In this document: one piece after another, positions 16,698 through 25,998 of the stretch
How positions within the stretch are numbered: position 1 is the stretch's first letter
How the letters are laid out: each line of letters begins with the position of its first letter
Assembly: GCF_965249985.1 (NCBI RefSeq)
Contig: NZ_OZ252280.1
Direction: 5' to 3' (one strand)
Length of the DNA: 64,000 bases
From: Algiphilus sp022763315
Lineage (GTDB): Bacteria; Pseudomonadota; Gammaproteobacteria; Nevskiales; Nevskiaceae
Program-made: the position numbers and the translations under genes
Notes under the pieces: generated by a model
The model's database searches: none
The model's input: only the letters and a program-made list of their open reading frames with translations
What the model was told of the DNA's origin: nothing

Positions 16698-19127
16698 ATG
16701 ACCGACGCCAACGCACACTACAGGATGGCCATCGTCGGTTCGGGGCCGGGCGGGCTGTCATCCGCATGCCGCGCGGCGGAAATGGGCGACTCGCATGTGT
16801 TGCTGGAGGCGAAACCCAACCTTTCCAACACGATATTCCGCTATCAGAAGGGCAAGCACGTGATGGCTGAGCCCGGGATCCTGCCGCTGCGCGCGGCGGC
16901 GCGTTTCGAGGCCGGAACGAGAGAGGCCATCCTCGATGCATGGTATGGGGACGTCGAGGAAAAGGGTGTCAACATCCGTTACGAGGCGGAAGTCACGGCG
17001 ATTGAGCGTGACGACCAGGGCGTCTTTCACGTCGCCGTCAAGAACGGCGAGAGTGTGACCGCGGACGCGGTGGTGCTGGGCATCGGTGTGCAGGGCAATC
17101 CGCGCAAGCTCGGCGCTCCCGGCGAGGACCTGCCTGGGATCCAATACACCCTCGATGATCCGGACGAGTATCGCGGTGAAGTCATCGTGGTGGTGGGGGC
17201 CGGAGATGCCGCCATCGAGAACGCAGTGGCCCTTGCGAAGCAGAACACGGTCCACATCGTGAATCGAAAGGACGAGTTCTCACGCGCCAAGGAAGGCAAC
17301 AATAATCTGATCCTGCAGGCGATCGACGACGGTGTGCTGACCTGCCACTACAGCACGACTGTCGATGCCATCGAGTCACTGCCTCCCGATCACGAAAGTG
17401 GTCGCAGTATGTGTCTGCGCTTGAATTCGGCGGAAGACGAGGTGGCAGTCGATTGTGACCGCATCATCGCGCGCCTGGGCGCAATCCCGCCCCGTGCCTT
17501 CGTGGTGTCCTGCGGCGTCGAGTTTCCCAACGACGACCCTGCTTCGGTACCGCAGGTGTCCTCCACCTACGAGTCCAACGTGCCGGGCCTCTACATCGTG
17601 GGTGCGCTGGCGGGCTATCCCCTCATCAAGCAGGCCATGAATCAGGGCTACGAGGTGGTCGAAACCATCTGCGGTCGTCCGGTACGGCCTGCGGACGAAC
17701 CGATCCTCAAGGAGCGCTTTGCGGTTTTTCCATGGGTTGACGATGTTGATGTCGTACTCGATGTACTGAGCGCGCGCTCGCCCATCTTTTCGGCTATGAA
17801 CCGCCTGCAGCTGCGCGAGTTCCTTTTGGAAAGCCGTATTCGCGGTTTCGAAGAGGGGGCCAGCATCTATGAGCAGGGCGACTACGGAGCGTCCGTCTTC
17901 GTGATTGTTTCCGGCGAAGCCTGGGTCGAGTTTGGAAGCGGCGATTTTTCCAAACGTGCCAGGATCAAAACGGGGCGGATCTTCGGCGAGATGGCGCTCA
18001 TTTCCGGAAGACCGCGCAGCGCGACGGTGCGCGCCGGCAAGGACCTGCTGACCGTCGAAGTGCCGCGGCGGGCCATGCTCAAGCTCATTGCGAGTAACGA
18101 GAAGGTGCAGCGTTTTGTGGATCGCACCTTCACGATGCGCGCGCTCGACCGTTACCTGGTCCCCGGAATCGACGAGCACGAGCTTTCCGATGTGGTGGCG
18201 CAGGCCGAACTGCAGGAGTTTCGAGCGGGCGAGGCCATTTACGAGATGGGCGGTGCCTCCGACCACATCTATCTGATCCGCTCCGGGTCGGTGACCCTCT
18301 CGGTACCGGGAGCGAACGAGGATGTCATCCTCAATTATGTGCCCGGCGGCAACTATTTCGGTGAACTGGATGTCATCGCGGGTACCGAGCGTCAGCAAAC
18401 GGCGCGCGCCGCGATCAAGACTCAAACCATCAGCGTGCCAGCGCAACCCTTCCTCGATCTGCTCGATCACTACCCTGATATCAAGGAGCGCGTACGCGCG
18501 CGTTTCAGCGAGCAGATACAGCGTCGATTGGAACTCGAACGCTCACCCGAACGCGGTGCGCTCATGCACTTTCTGCTGCAGGAGGGGATGGGCGAGGCGA
18601 CAGACGCCTTGCTTATTGACGAGTCGCTGTGCGTGCGCTGCGACTACTGCGAAAAGGCATGCGCGGCCACCCATGGCAACGTATCGCGCCTGGACCGCGA
18701 GGCGGGGGCAACCTTCAACAATCTGCATGTGCCGACGTCCTGCCGCCATTGCGAACATCCGCACTGCATGAAGGACTGTCCGCCGGATGCGATTCACCGT
18801 TCGCCCAACGGTGAGGTGTACATTGAGGATACGTGCATCGGTTGCGGCAACTGTGAACGCAACTGCCCCTACGGCGTGATTCAGATGGGGGTTGCCAACC
18901 AAGAGAAGCCAAGCTTGTGGAAGTGGCTGCTGACCGGGATGGGGCCGGAGCCAGGAGCCGAGATCAAGGGGACATCAGGGGGAAGCAGCATCAAGAAGGC
19001 AGTGAAGTGCGACATGTGCGGCGATCGTGAAGAGGGGCCCGCCTGCGTGCAGGCCTGTCCCACCGGGGCAGCCATTCGCGTAGGGCCCGAATCCTTCTTC
19101 CAAGTCCTGTCGCGTGGAGGCCGTTAG
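16698..19127 (+). CDS. FAD/NAD(P) oxidoreductase with two cNMP-binding domains and four [4Fe-4S] motifs
   Basis: This is an 809-residue cytoplasmic multidomain redox protein. Residues 1-335 form a thioredoxin-reductase-like flavoprotein: FAD motif VGSGPGG (14-19), NAD(P) motif VVVGAGDAAIE (about 165-174) and LYIVGALAGYPLIKQ. No redox CxxC is visible. Residues about 362-475 form a cyclic-nucleotide-binding domain with a textbook phosphate-binding cassette (FGEMALISGRPRSATV, Arg440). Residues about 490-600 form a second, more degenerate one (FGELDVIAGTERQQTARA). Residues 640-790 carry four cysteine clusters (CVRCDYCEKAC, CRHCEHPHCMKDC, CIGCGNCERNC, and CDMC followed by CVQAC), as in DmsB/HycB ferredoxin subunits. 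It could pass electrons between NAD(P)H and the membrane cytochrome encoded next (14-base overlap), gated by cAMP or cGMP. Confidence 0.9.
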   Translation: MTDANAHYRMAIVGSGPGGLSSACRAAEMGDSHVLLEAKPNLSNTIFRYQKGKHVMAEPGILPLRAAARFEAGTREAILDAWYGDVEEKGVNIRYEAEVTAIERDDQGVFHVAVKNGESVTADAVVLGIGVQGNPRKLGAPGEDLPGIQYTLDDPDEYRGEVIVVVGAGDAAIENAVALAKQNTVHIVNRKDEFSRAKEGNNNLILQAIDDGVLTCHYSTTVDAIESLPPDHESGRSMCLRLNSAEDEVAVDCDRIIARLGAIPPRAFVVSCGVEFPNDDPASVPQVSSTYESNVPGLYIVGALAGYPLIKQAMNQGYEVVETICGRPVRPADEPILKERFAVFPWVDDVDVVLDVLSARSPIFSAMNRLQLREFLLESRIRGFEEGASIYEQGDYGASVFVIVSGEAWVEFGSGDFSKRARIKTGRIFGEMALISGRPRSATVRAGKDLLTVEVPRRAMLKLIASNEKVQRFVDRTFTMRALDRYLVPGIDEHELSDVVAQAELQEFRAGEAIYEMGGASDHIYLIRSGSVTLSVPGANEDVILNYVPGGNYFGELDVIAGTERQQTARAAIKTQTISVPAQPFLDLLDHYPDIKERVRARFSEQIQRRLELERSPERGALMHFLLQEGMGEATDALLIDESLCVRCDYCEKACAATHGNVSRLDREAGATFNNLHVPTSCRHCEHPHCMKDCPPDAIHRSPNGEVYIEDTCIGCGNCERNCPYGVIQMGVANQEKPSLWKWLLTGMGPEPGAEIKGTSGGSSIKKAVKCDMCGDREEGPACVQACPTGAAIRVGPESFFQVLSRGGR

Positions 19128-20091
19128 GCGCTGGTGGGCGCGCTGGCGCGCCCCACGGGAACGGGTGCGCAGCCGCGAGTCCGAGCATCGCTCGATCTTC
19201 GTCTACGGCGATTTCCGCTACCTCAAGCTGGCCCTGCTGCTATGCGCTTTGAGTATTGGCGCCTATCTGCTCGACGATCCGCCTTTTTCTCCCAGCGGCA
19301 ACACTTGGCTGGGTTACGGCCTCGGGACCCTGGGTGCGTTGCTGATTATCTGGCTCGCTTGGCTTGGCGTCCGCAAGCGCAACTTCCGCAAAGGCCAGGG
19401 CCGCTTGCAAGGGTGGGTGAGCGCCCATGTCTATCTGGGGCTTTCTCTGCTGGTGGTGGCGACGCTGCATACCGGCTTTCAGTTCGGCTGGAACGTGCAC
19501 ACCCTTGCCTACGCCTTGATGGTGCTGGTGATCCTGAGCGGTGTATACGGGGTCATCGCCTATGCCGCTTTACCCGCCCGCATCACACGCGCGCGCGAGG
19601 GTATGGAGTTTGGAGAGATGACTGCCAGCGTCGAGCGGCTGGGCGAACAGGCATTGAAGTTGGCCGACCAGATCGACAGCGAAACGCACGCCGTGGTGGC
19701 GCGTTCCATTGCCAACGCCAAACTGGGCGGGAGCCTGCGCGAGCAGCTCAGCGGACGCTATATCCGCAGCGATGCCGGCACGCTGGAAGATTTCCTCAAG
19801 CTAAAGGACACGCAGATCAAGGCGTCGCCGCAGCCGGCCGGCGGCGGTCGTCAGGCCACTATTGCCTTTTTCGCAGATCAGCTATTCGATGCCGGGCGTG
19901 AGCCGCGCGCCGAGAAACTGCAGCGGTTGCTGAAGGTGACCTCCGAGCGCAAGGCCTTGGTCGAACGCATCAATCGCGACGTGACACTGCGTGCGCGTCT
20001 GAACATCTGGCTCTATATGCATGTACCGGTCACGATCGCGCTGCTTGCCGCGTTATTGGTGCACATCCTTACCGTCTTCCTCTACTGGTAG
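19114..20091 (+). CDS. Integral membrane cytochrome b-like protein (bis-His haem sites)
   Basis: This 325-residue inner-membrane protein begins at a GTG inside the end of the preceding gene. Hydrophobic segments lie at about 37-53, 66-86, 103-121, 128-152 and 298-323, separated by a large soluble loop (about 155-295). Two histidine pairs have the same 14-residue spacing, His105/His119 and His303/His317, each within one membrane helix. This is the arrangement of bis-His haem b ligands in quinone-linked cytochromes b and ferric-reductase-like proteins. It would link the cytoplasmic Fe-S flavoprotein or the quinone pool to the periplasmic haems of the next gene. I do not recognise a named family. 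Confidence 0.75.
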   Translation: MEAVRRWWARWRAPRERVRSRESEHRSIFVYGDFRYLKLALLLCALSIGAYLLDDPPFSPSGNTWLGYGLGTLGALLIIWLAWLGVRKRNFRKGQGRLQGWVSAHVYLGLSLLVVATLHTGFQFGWNVHTLAYALMVLVILSGVYGVIAYAALPARITRAREGMEFGEMTASVERLGEQALKLADQIDSETHAVVARSIANAKLGGSLREQLSGRYIRSDAGTLEDFLKLKDTQIKASPQPAGGGRQATIAFFADQLFDAGREPRAEKLQRLLKVTSERKALVERINRDVTLRARLNIWLYMHVPVTIALLAALLVHILTVFLYW

Positions 20092-20093
20092 CC

Positions 20094-21731
20094 ATGCCCC
20101 TGCGCATTGACATCATTCGCGACGGCGGCAGTGCCGAGACCGTCGAATCCAAAGGCACGGTTGCCCTGGGTCGCGGCGAGGATGCCACCGTCGTGTTGCC
20201 AGGGATGGCAGTTGCCCGGCATCACGCCGAGATTGCCCTCGAATCGGAAAGCGCACTCAGGCTCCGTTGTCGATCTCCGCTCGGCGTGGAGGTTAACGGC
20301 GAGATCATCAAGGACGAAAAGGTGTTGTACGCGGGCGATGTCTTCCGCATTGGGGCGCACCGCGGCGAAGTCACCCTGTCGCCTGACCATGAGGCATTAA
20401 TGCTGCGCCTCGAGCTGGTGTCGGAACCTGCCATAGGCGATACCAGCGAGCGGCGTCTCGACTTATCCGCTGCCGGTCTGCGCATCCGGCGATCCGCCTA
20501 CGTTGCTGCGTTGCTGGTGCTACTGCTGGCTCTGCTCGTTCCGTTGGTCATGCGCAGCATCTCCGCACCGCCAATGGTGGAGGCTGTCCTGCCGAGCGAT
20601 GAGTGGTGGAGTTCCGGCGTCCTCAGCAACGGCCATCAGCATTTCGCCGGTGATTGCTCCGCCTGTCATGAACGTCTCTTCGTGCGTGTGCAAAACAGTG
20701 CGTGTCTGGATTGCCATCAAGGGATCGCGCACCATAGTGATCAGGCACAGTTGGTGGGATTGGGGGAAATGGACCGTCAGCGCTGTGCGAGTTGCCACCG
20801 AGAGCATGGCGATGCCCATGCCGTATTGCCGCAGCGTCCGCATACCTGCATCGACTGTCATGCTGCGCCACAGGATTTCCCCGGAGTGGCCGATATGCTT
20901 GCGGTCGATGCCTTTGACACCCACCCCGGTTTCCGGGCGACGGTGACGCGCATCGACGGGGATACGCGACGCTTGGAACGCGTCGCGATACAAGACGGTC
21001 CGCAGGACAACGCCGGCCTGTTTTTCCCGCACGATCTGCATCTTGAAGCTGAAGGAGTGCGTGGGCCCGACGGCGTAGAACACTTGGTCTGTGCCGATTG
21101 CCATCATCCTGATGCCGGCAACGTCGGTTTTCGCGCCCTTGTCTTCGAACGTGATTGCGAGAGCTGTCATCGGCTCGATGTGGCGGTGGGCGATCGTCTG
21201 CTTGCGCTGCCACACGCCCAGCCGGAGGTGGTTCGCCGACAGCTTTCCGATGCCGTCGAGAGCTTGCCGAGCGCAGCCTTTCAGCCCGATTTGGAGGACG
21301 TGGTGCGACGTCGCGCCGGTCCTACGGCCGATCGTGGCGGCGCACCCAGCCCACAGGCGTTGATTGAAGAAGTCTTTTCGACTCGGGTATGCGCCAAATG
21401 CCATGCAGTGCAGCCCGATGCAGGGGATCGGGTCGAGGTACTTCCGGCGCAGCTACGCCAGAGCTGGTTCGTCCACGCGCGCTTTACCCATGCGGATCAC
21501 GGCTGGGTGCGCTGTCGCGATTGTCATGCCGCCGAGGCATCCGGTGAGGCGACGGACTTGCTGCTGCCGGACATCGCGACTTGCCGGACTTGCCACTCGG
21601 GCGTAGAGTCCGATTCGGGGGTGCGATCGTCTTGCACTGATTGCCACGGTTTTCATACCGCCGGGCATTCAGTCTTGGGTTCGACACAGGGGGTAGTAAA
21701 CAATGGGGAAAGTTTCGCCGAAGGGCGGTAG
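20094..21731 (+). CDS. FHA domain-transmembrane-decaheme cytochrome c fusion
   Basis: This is a 545-residue protein. Residues about 1-105 form a cytoplasmic FHA domain (VALGRGEDATVVLPGMAV, Gly26-Arg27). The usual phospho-threonine-contacting Ser of the SRxH motif is Ala41 here (VARHH). One transmembrane helix follows (about 134-153). The periplasmic part has ten CXXCH haem-c motifs, from CSACH (Cys188) through CLDCH, CASCH, CIDCH, CADCH, CESCH, CAKCH, CRDCH and CRTCH to CTDCH. It starts two bases after the membrane cytochrome gene. It would be an inner-membrane-anchored electron conduit whose cytoplasmic face can sense or dock phosphoproteins. I know of no characterised protein with this architecture. 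Confidence 0.88.
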   Translation: MPLRIDIIRDGGSAETVESKGTVALGRGEDATVVLPGMAVARHHAEIALESESALRLRCRSPLGVEVNGEIIKDEKVLYAGDVFRIGAHRGEVTLSPDHEALMLRLELVSEPAIGDTSERRLDLSAAGLRIRRSAYVAALLVLLLALLVPLVMRSISAPPMVEAVLPSDEWWSSGVLSNGHQHFAGDCSACHERLFVRVQNSACLDCHQGIAHHSDQAQLVGLGEMDRQRCASCHREHGDAHAVLPQRPHTCIDCHAAPQDFPGVADMLAVDAFDTHPGFRATVTRIDGDTRRLERVAIQDGPQDNAGLFFPHDLHLEAEGVRGPDGVEHLVCADCHHPDAGNVGFRALVFERDCESCHRLDVAVGDRLLALPHAQPEVVRRQLSDAVESLPSAAFQPDLEDVVRRRAGPTADRGGAPSPQALIEEVFSTRVCAKCHAVQPDAGDRVEVLPAQLRQSWFVHARFTHADHGWVRCRDCHAAEASGEATDLLLPDIATCRTCHSGVESDSGVRSSCTDCHGFHTAGHSVLGSTQGVVNNGESFAEGR

Positions 21732-23877
21732 CGGCGTTGCGGCAGTGATTGTTCTTGCATTCGCCATTGGCGGATGCTCGGGGGACCGCGGGGGCGGCAC
21801 CCAGGGAATCGGTGCCGGGCCGCAGCCGTGCGATGGCAATTGCCAGACGACCAGCGCAACGCCAGGCGCGGTGGGCGCCGAGAAGCTCACGGTCGCCGAT
21901 GTCGGCAGAATCGTGGCGCAAGGAGTCGCCGAAGCCGATGCGCGCGGGGAGGCGGCAACCATTGGTGTAGTGGATCGCGTCGGTAATGTGCTGGCCGTGT
22001 ATCGCATGGCAGGCGCTCAAGAGACCGTGCGCATCACGTCAGGGGTGGAGCCCATCACCGGGCAGCTGGTCGATGCCGGTCTGGACGGCGTCGAGATCGT
22101 AACGGCCAATCTGGCGGTCATTTCCAAGGCGTTGACGGCGGCCTATTTCTCCTCGGAGGGCAACGCGTTCACCACGCGCACGGCCAACCAGATCATCCAG
22201 GAAAATTTCAACCCGGGCGAGTTCAATACGCCAGGTGGTCCCCTGTTTGGCGTTCAGATCAGTCAGTTGCCTTGCTCCGATATCTCGCAACGCTTCAACG
22301 GTGTGGGCCCTGGCCCGGGACCGCATCGCGCCGCCATTGGTTTTGCTGCCGACCCCGGCGCGTTGCCGCTCTACAAGAATGGGGTACTGGTGGGAGCGGT
22401 CGCCGCGATCGCGGATGGCGAGTATTCGCTCGATCGCACTATCACGGACCAGGATGAAGACGTCCGTGACGAGCTGATCGCGACTGCCGCGTCCTTCGGC
22501 TACGGGGCGCCGCGCGACCGGCGCGCCGATGTCATCACGGTGGAAGGCAAGACCTTGCGTTTTGCGCAGGTCGATTTTGACGACCTTGCTGCCGACCCCG
22601 CGGCTGCGCCGGCCTTCGCCGCGTTGCCGGTGGGGTTGCAGGCCGTGCTTGGTTACACCGTCGATGATCCGTCGGACCCTCCACCATCGCTCCGTGCCGG
22701 GACGGCTTTCGGCAATCCAGAGTCCGGCATCCGTCCGGCGCTTCCGGCTGACTTCCCGAATGTGCCGGCGGAGCGGTTCAATGCTCTTGATGCCTTTGTG
22801 CTGGTCGATGCCAGCAACAGCAATCGCTTCCCGCCGCGCGATGGCCTTGCCGGACTGACGGCGGAGGAGGTCGAGTTGTTGCTCGCGGAGTCCATCGAAC
22901 TTGCCAACCGCTCGCGCAGTCAGGTGCGCAAGCCCTTGGGTTCGAGTGCTGGCATCCACGTCACGATCGTCGACATCAACGGGGACGTTCTCGGGGTGGC
23001 GCGCACCCGTGACGCTCTGGTCGATGCCGTCGATGTCACCACCCAAAAGGCGCGTTCCGCATTGCTGCTTTCAGCGGCGATTGCCGAAAGCCGCATCGAT
23101 GCCCTGCCGGATGCGGAGTATCTCGGGACTGGCGGATTGGTCCGCATCCTCGAGCGCGCGGGGGCCGGGCAGCTCAAGACCTCGTCGCCGTCGGCTTACG
23201 TGGATGCCTTCCAGCGCTTTTTCGACCAGCCCGACGCGTTGGGCGATGGCGCCTTTGCGTACTCCACGCGGGCCATCGGCAATATTTCCCGTCCGTTCTA
23301 TCCGGACGGACTCAATGGCCCAGGTGGTGTGCGACCGGCACCGGAAGGACCCCTCAGTCGGCCACCGGGGGAGTGGAGCCTGTTTTCTACAGGACTTGAG
23401 CTGGATCTCGTATACAACGCGGTGGTACGTCATCTGGCCTATGTGCTTCAGCTGGGTCCGCCCGGCGGACCGCCTCTGTTCGACACAGATGTCGAAAGAA
23501 ATTGCACGGGCTACTCCGGTATCAGTGCCGGGCTGAGCCAGGACGCGCCCTTTACGGAAGCCCGCAACGGCATCACCTTGTTCGCCGGGGGTTTCCCGAT
23601 ATACGACCGAGCCGGCCAGCTCATCGGCGCCATCGGCTTGTCGGGGGATGGTTTGGAGCAGGACGATTTTCTGCCCTTCCTCGCCATTGATCGTGTCGGC
23701 AAGCTTCCAGGCACTGATATCCGGAACGCACCCAAGGGCATGCGTGCAGACCGTTTGCAGGCGAAAGAACGGCGTTTTCCGGAAGATGCGCGCGACTTGT
23801 TCCTGCGCTGGGTGATTTGTCCACAGTCGCCATTCCTTGACGACCCCGAGGTGCAGGATGTCTGCAAAGGACTCTGA
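21703..23877 (+). CDS. Large lipoprotein with two GlcG/HbpS-like domains
   Basis: This 724-residue exported lipoprotein has the signal peptide VAAVIVLAFAIGGC with the lipobox cysteine at about residue 25. Two regions look like GlcG/HbpS (haem-binding, DUF336) folds. One is at about 60-270 (LTVADVGRIVAQGVAEADAR, IGVVDRVGNVLAVYRM, LYKNGVLVGAVAAI). The other is at about 385-670 (VTIVDINGDVLGVARTRDA, TLFAGGFPIYDRAGQLIGAI). The second carries long insertions. No CXXCH is present, so haem, if bound, would be non-covalent. The gene overlaps the FHA-decaheme gene by 29 bases. It may bind haem or a small oxidised substrate in the periplasm or at the outer membrane. Confidence 0.72.
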   Translation: MGKVSPKGGSGVAAVIVLAFAIGGCSGDRGGGTQGIGAGPQPCDGNCQTTSATPGAVGAEKLTVADVGRIVAQGVAEADARGEAATIGVVDRVGNVLAVYRMAGAQETVRITSGVEPITGQLVDAGLDGVEIVTANLAVISKALTAAYFSSEGNAFTTRTANQIIQENFNPGEFNTPGGPLFGVQISQLPCSDISQRFNGVGPGPGPHRAAIGFAADPGALPLYKNGVLVGAVAAIADGEYSLDRTITDQDEDVRDELIATAASFGYGAPRDRRADVITVEGKTLRFAQVDFDDLAADPAAAPAFAALPVGLQAVLGYTVDDPSDPPPSLRAGTAFGNPESGIRPALPADFPNVPAERFNALDAFVLVDASNSNRFPPRDGLAGLTAEEVELLLAESIELANRSRSQVRKPLGSSAGIHVTIVDINGDVLGVARTRDALVDAVDVTTQKARSALLLSAAIAESRIDALPDAEYLGTGGLVRILERAGAGQLKTSSPSAYVDAFQRFFDQPDALGDGAFAYSTRAIGNISRPFYPDGLNGPGGVRPAPEGPLSRPPGEWSLFSTGLELDLVYNAVVRHLAYVLQLGPPGGPPLFDTDVERNCTGYSGISAGLSQDAPFTEARNGITLFAGGFPIYDRAGQLIGAIGLSGDGLEQDDFLPFLAIDRVGKLPGTDIRNAPKGMRADRLQAKERRFPEDARDLFLRWVICPQSPFLDDPEVQDVCKGL

Positions 23878-23881
23878 AGCA

Positions 23882-25993
23882 ATGGCAACGCCGAACCCCT
23901 GGGAGTGGGGCCTTCGCATCGCCGCTTCTCGGCAGGTCGGCGTTGTGCTCTTCGGGCTGGTACTGCTATGCGCCTGGACAGTGGGGCATGCCCAGGATCA
24001 GCGACGTCGCCCGGGGGAGCGCGCGGAGCGCGACTCGGTTGTCGAGACGGAATCTACGCCGTCGGAGCGCTCGGTCTCCGATGCACCCACCGCGGGAAGG
24101 GCCGGGGACACCACTTCGCAGCCTGCGGAGGCGCAGGCACAGCCAGCCGTTGAAAGACGACGTCCAGGCGTGGAGACTCCTGAGCCGAGGCCCCTTCCAG
24201 CCAGCGAGCGTCGACCTGCGGCTTCCAGTGCCGAGCCGGCTTCGGCACCCGCGCGCATAACGCCAGCGGTGGAGCGCCGGCGACCGGGTCAGTCGCAGGC
24301 GACAACGCCGACCAGCAGCGGCGAGCGTCCCACCCCGCAGGATCCCGTGCGTGAGCGCAAGCCCTTCGATTTCAATAGCGCCTCCGGATTGGAAGCGGTG
24401 GCCAAGCCACCGGCGGACGCCGACTATGGCAAGGAAACGGTGCGCAATGAGCGCTGGTATCTGACACAACGCCTCGGCATCACCGATTATCCCTGGTGGG
24501 ATCCCTACAACCAGAACACGTTGAAGGCTGACCGCCCGATCTTTGGCGACTGGTTCTTCAACACCCTGTTGGTTTCGGATACGCAGTATGAGCCGCGGCG
24601 GCTGCCCACTCCCGTTGCGCCACAGGGTGAAGGGGATCCCGGCAATCCGGATCTTATCGGCGACGGTGAACAGACGCTGTTCGCACAGAGTTTCGTGGGC
24701 TCCTTCGTGCTGTACCGGGGCGACACCACCTTCATGCCTCCGGACTGGGAGTTCCGCTTTACCCCGGTCTACAACGTGAACTACGCCGAAGTGGGGCAGA
24801 ACCGGGCGGTACGCATCAATCCGGCGCGTGGGCGTGAGCGCACGGACAACTTCTTTGCGGTACAGGAGTTGTTCATCGACTATCACATCCGGGATGTGTC
24901 CACGCAATACGACTTCGATAGCGTGCGCTTCGGCATTCAGCCGTTCAATGTCGATTTTCGGGGCTTTCTGTTCCGCGACCAGCCCATGGGCCTGCGCTTT
25001 TTCGGCAATCGGCGCAACAACATCATTCTCTACAACATCGCCTGGTTCCGGCGGATGGAGAAGGACACCAACAGCGAGCTTAATGATGTTGGCCAGTCGC
25101 TGCGCGACGACGATGTTTTTGTCTTCAATCTGTACTGGCAAGACATGCCCCGGCGTGGATTCACCAGCCAGGGTGTTGTTCTCTACAACCGCAATATCGA
25201 AGGCGACAATGCGCCTTTCTTCAACAACAACGGCTTTATCGAGCGGCCCGCCTCCATCGGGTTGGAGAAGCCACGAAGCTACGATGTGGCGTATGTGGGT
25301 TACAACGGGGACGGACACTTTGGCAGGCTGAATCTTTCCGTTTCGAGCTATTTCGCGGCGGGCAGTGCGGACCGCGGCGTCTTCGTCGACCGGGAGACGG
25401 ATATCCGAGCCTTTTTCGGTGCGGCCGAGCTGTCTGTGGACTTCGACTGGCGGCGTATCCGCTTCTCCGCACTTTATGCTTCGGGAGACGATGATCCCTA
25501 CGATGATGCCGAAACCGGCTTCGACGCGGTCTTCGAGAACCCCCTGTTTGCTGGCGCCGATACCAGCTTCTGGGTGAGGCAGAACGTGCCACTCATCGGT
25601 GGAGGCGTGGTCACGCTGTCGGGCCGCAACGGCATCCTCAATTCACTGCGCAGCTCGAAGGCGCAGGGTCAGTCCAACTTCACCAACCCCGGACTGTTGC
25701 TGCTGGGCATTGGAGCAGATCTGGACCTCACGCCGCAGTGGCGCGTATCCACCAATATCAACCAGCTCGCATTTGCCGATACGGCAGTGCTTGAGGCTGC
25801 ACGGCAGCAAGCGGACATCGACCCGATGATCGGAACCGATGCCTCGGTCGCGGTGATCTGGAGGCCCTTTTTCACGCAAAACATCGTGTTTCGCGCCTCG
25901 GCAGCGGCCTTGTTGCCGGGCGACGGCTTCAAGCAACTGTACGGCGATGAAGTGGCCTACTCCGCCCTTTTCAATCTCACGCTCCTGTGGTGA
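23882..25993 (+). CDS. Outer-membrane beta-barrel (porin-like) of the multiheme locus
   Basis: This is a protein of about 703 residues. A signal peptide ends near VGHAQ and is followed by a disordered Pro/Arg/Ser-rich stretch of about 130 residues with a thrice-repeated ERRRPG unit. Then comes a long region of alternating strands ending in ALFNLTLLW, an aromatic C-terminus as used for BAM recognition. No cysteine remains after the signal. The predicted barrel (about 500 residues) is big enough for well over 16 strands. The start chosen is the ATG at 23882, four bases after the previous stop with AAAGGA upstream; the ATG at 23858 is the alternative. Lying between decaheme genes, it may be the sheath of an electron conduit like MtrB/PioB, but I see no clear homology motif. 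Confidence 0.8.
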   Translation: MATPNPWEWGLRIAASRQVGVVLFGLVLLCAWTVGHAQDQRRRPGERAERDSVVETESTPSERSVSDAPTAGRAGDTTSQPAEAQAQPAVERRRPGVETPEPRPLPASERRPAASSAEPASAPARITPAVERRRPGQSQATTPTSSGERPTPQDPVRERKPFDFNSASGLEAVAKPPADADYGKETVRNERWYLTQRLGITDYPWWDPYNQNTLKADRPIFGDWFFNTLLVSDTQYEPRRLPTPVAPQGEGDPGNPDLIGDGEQTLFAQSFVGSFVLYRGDTTFMPPDWEFRFTPVYNVNYAEVGQNRAVRINPARGRERTDNFFAVQELFIDYHIRDVSTQYDFDSVRFGIQPFNVDFRGFLFRDQPMGLRFFGNRRNNIILYNIAWFRRMEKDTNSELNDVGQSLRDDDVFVFNLYWQDMPRRGFTSQGVVLYNRNIEGDNAPFFNNNGFIERPASIGLEKPRSYDVAYVGYNGDGHFGRLNLSVSSYFAAGSADRGVFVDRETDIRAFFGAAELSVDFDWRRIRFSALYASGDDDPYDDAETGFDAVFENPLFAGADTSFWVRQNVPLIGGGVVTLSGRNGILNSLRSSKAQGQSNFTNPGLLLLGIGADLDLTPQWRVSTNINQLAFADTAVLEAARQQADIDPMIGTDASVAVIWRPFFTQNIVFRASAAALLPGDGFKQLYGDEVAYSALFNLTLLW

Positions 25994-25998
25994 TCGAC

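Noticed and set aside
16698..19127. Assignment as thioredoxin reductase
   Set aside because: The flavin domain resembles that family but lacks the redox CxxC motif, and CNB and ferredoxin modules are attached.
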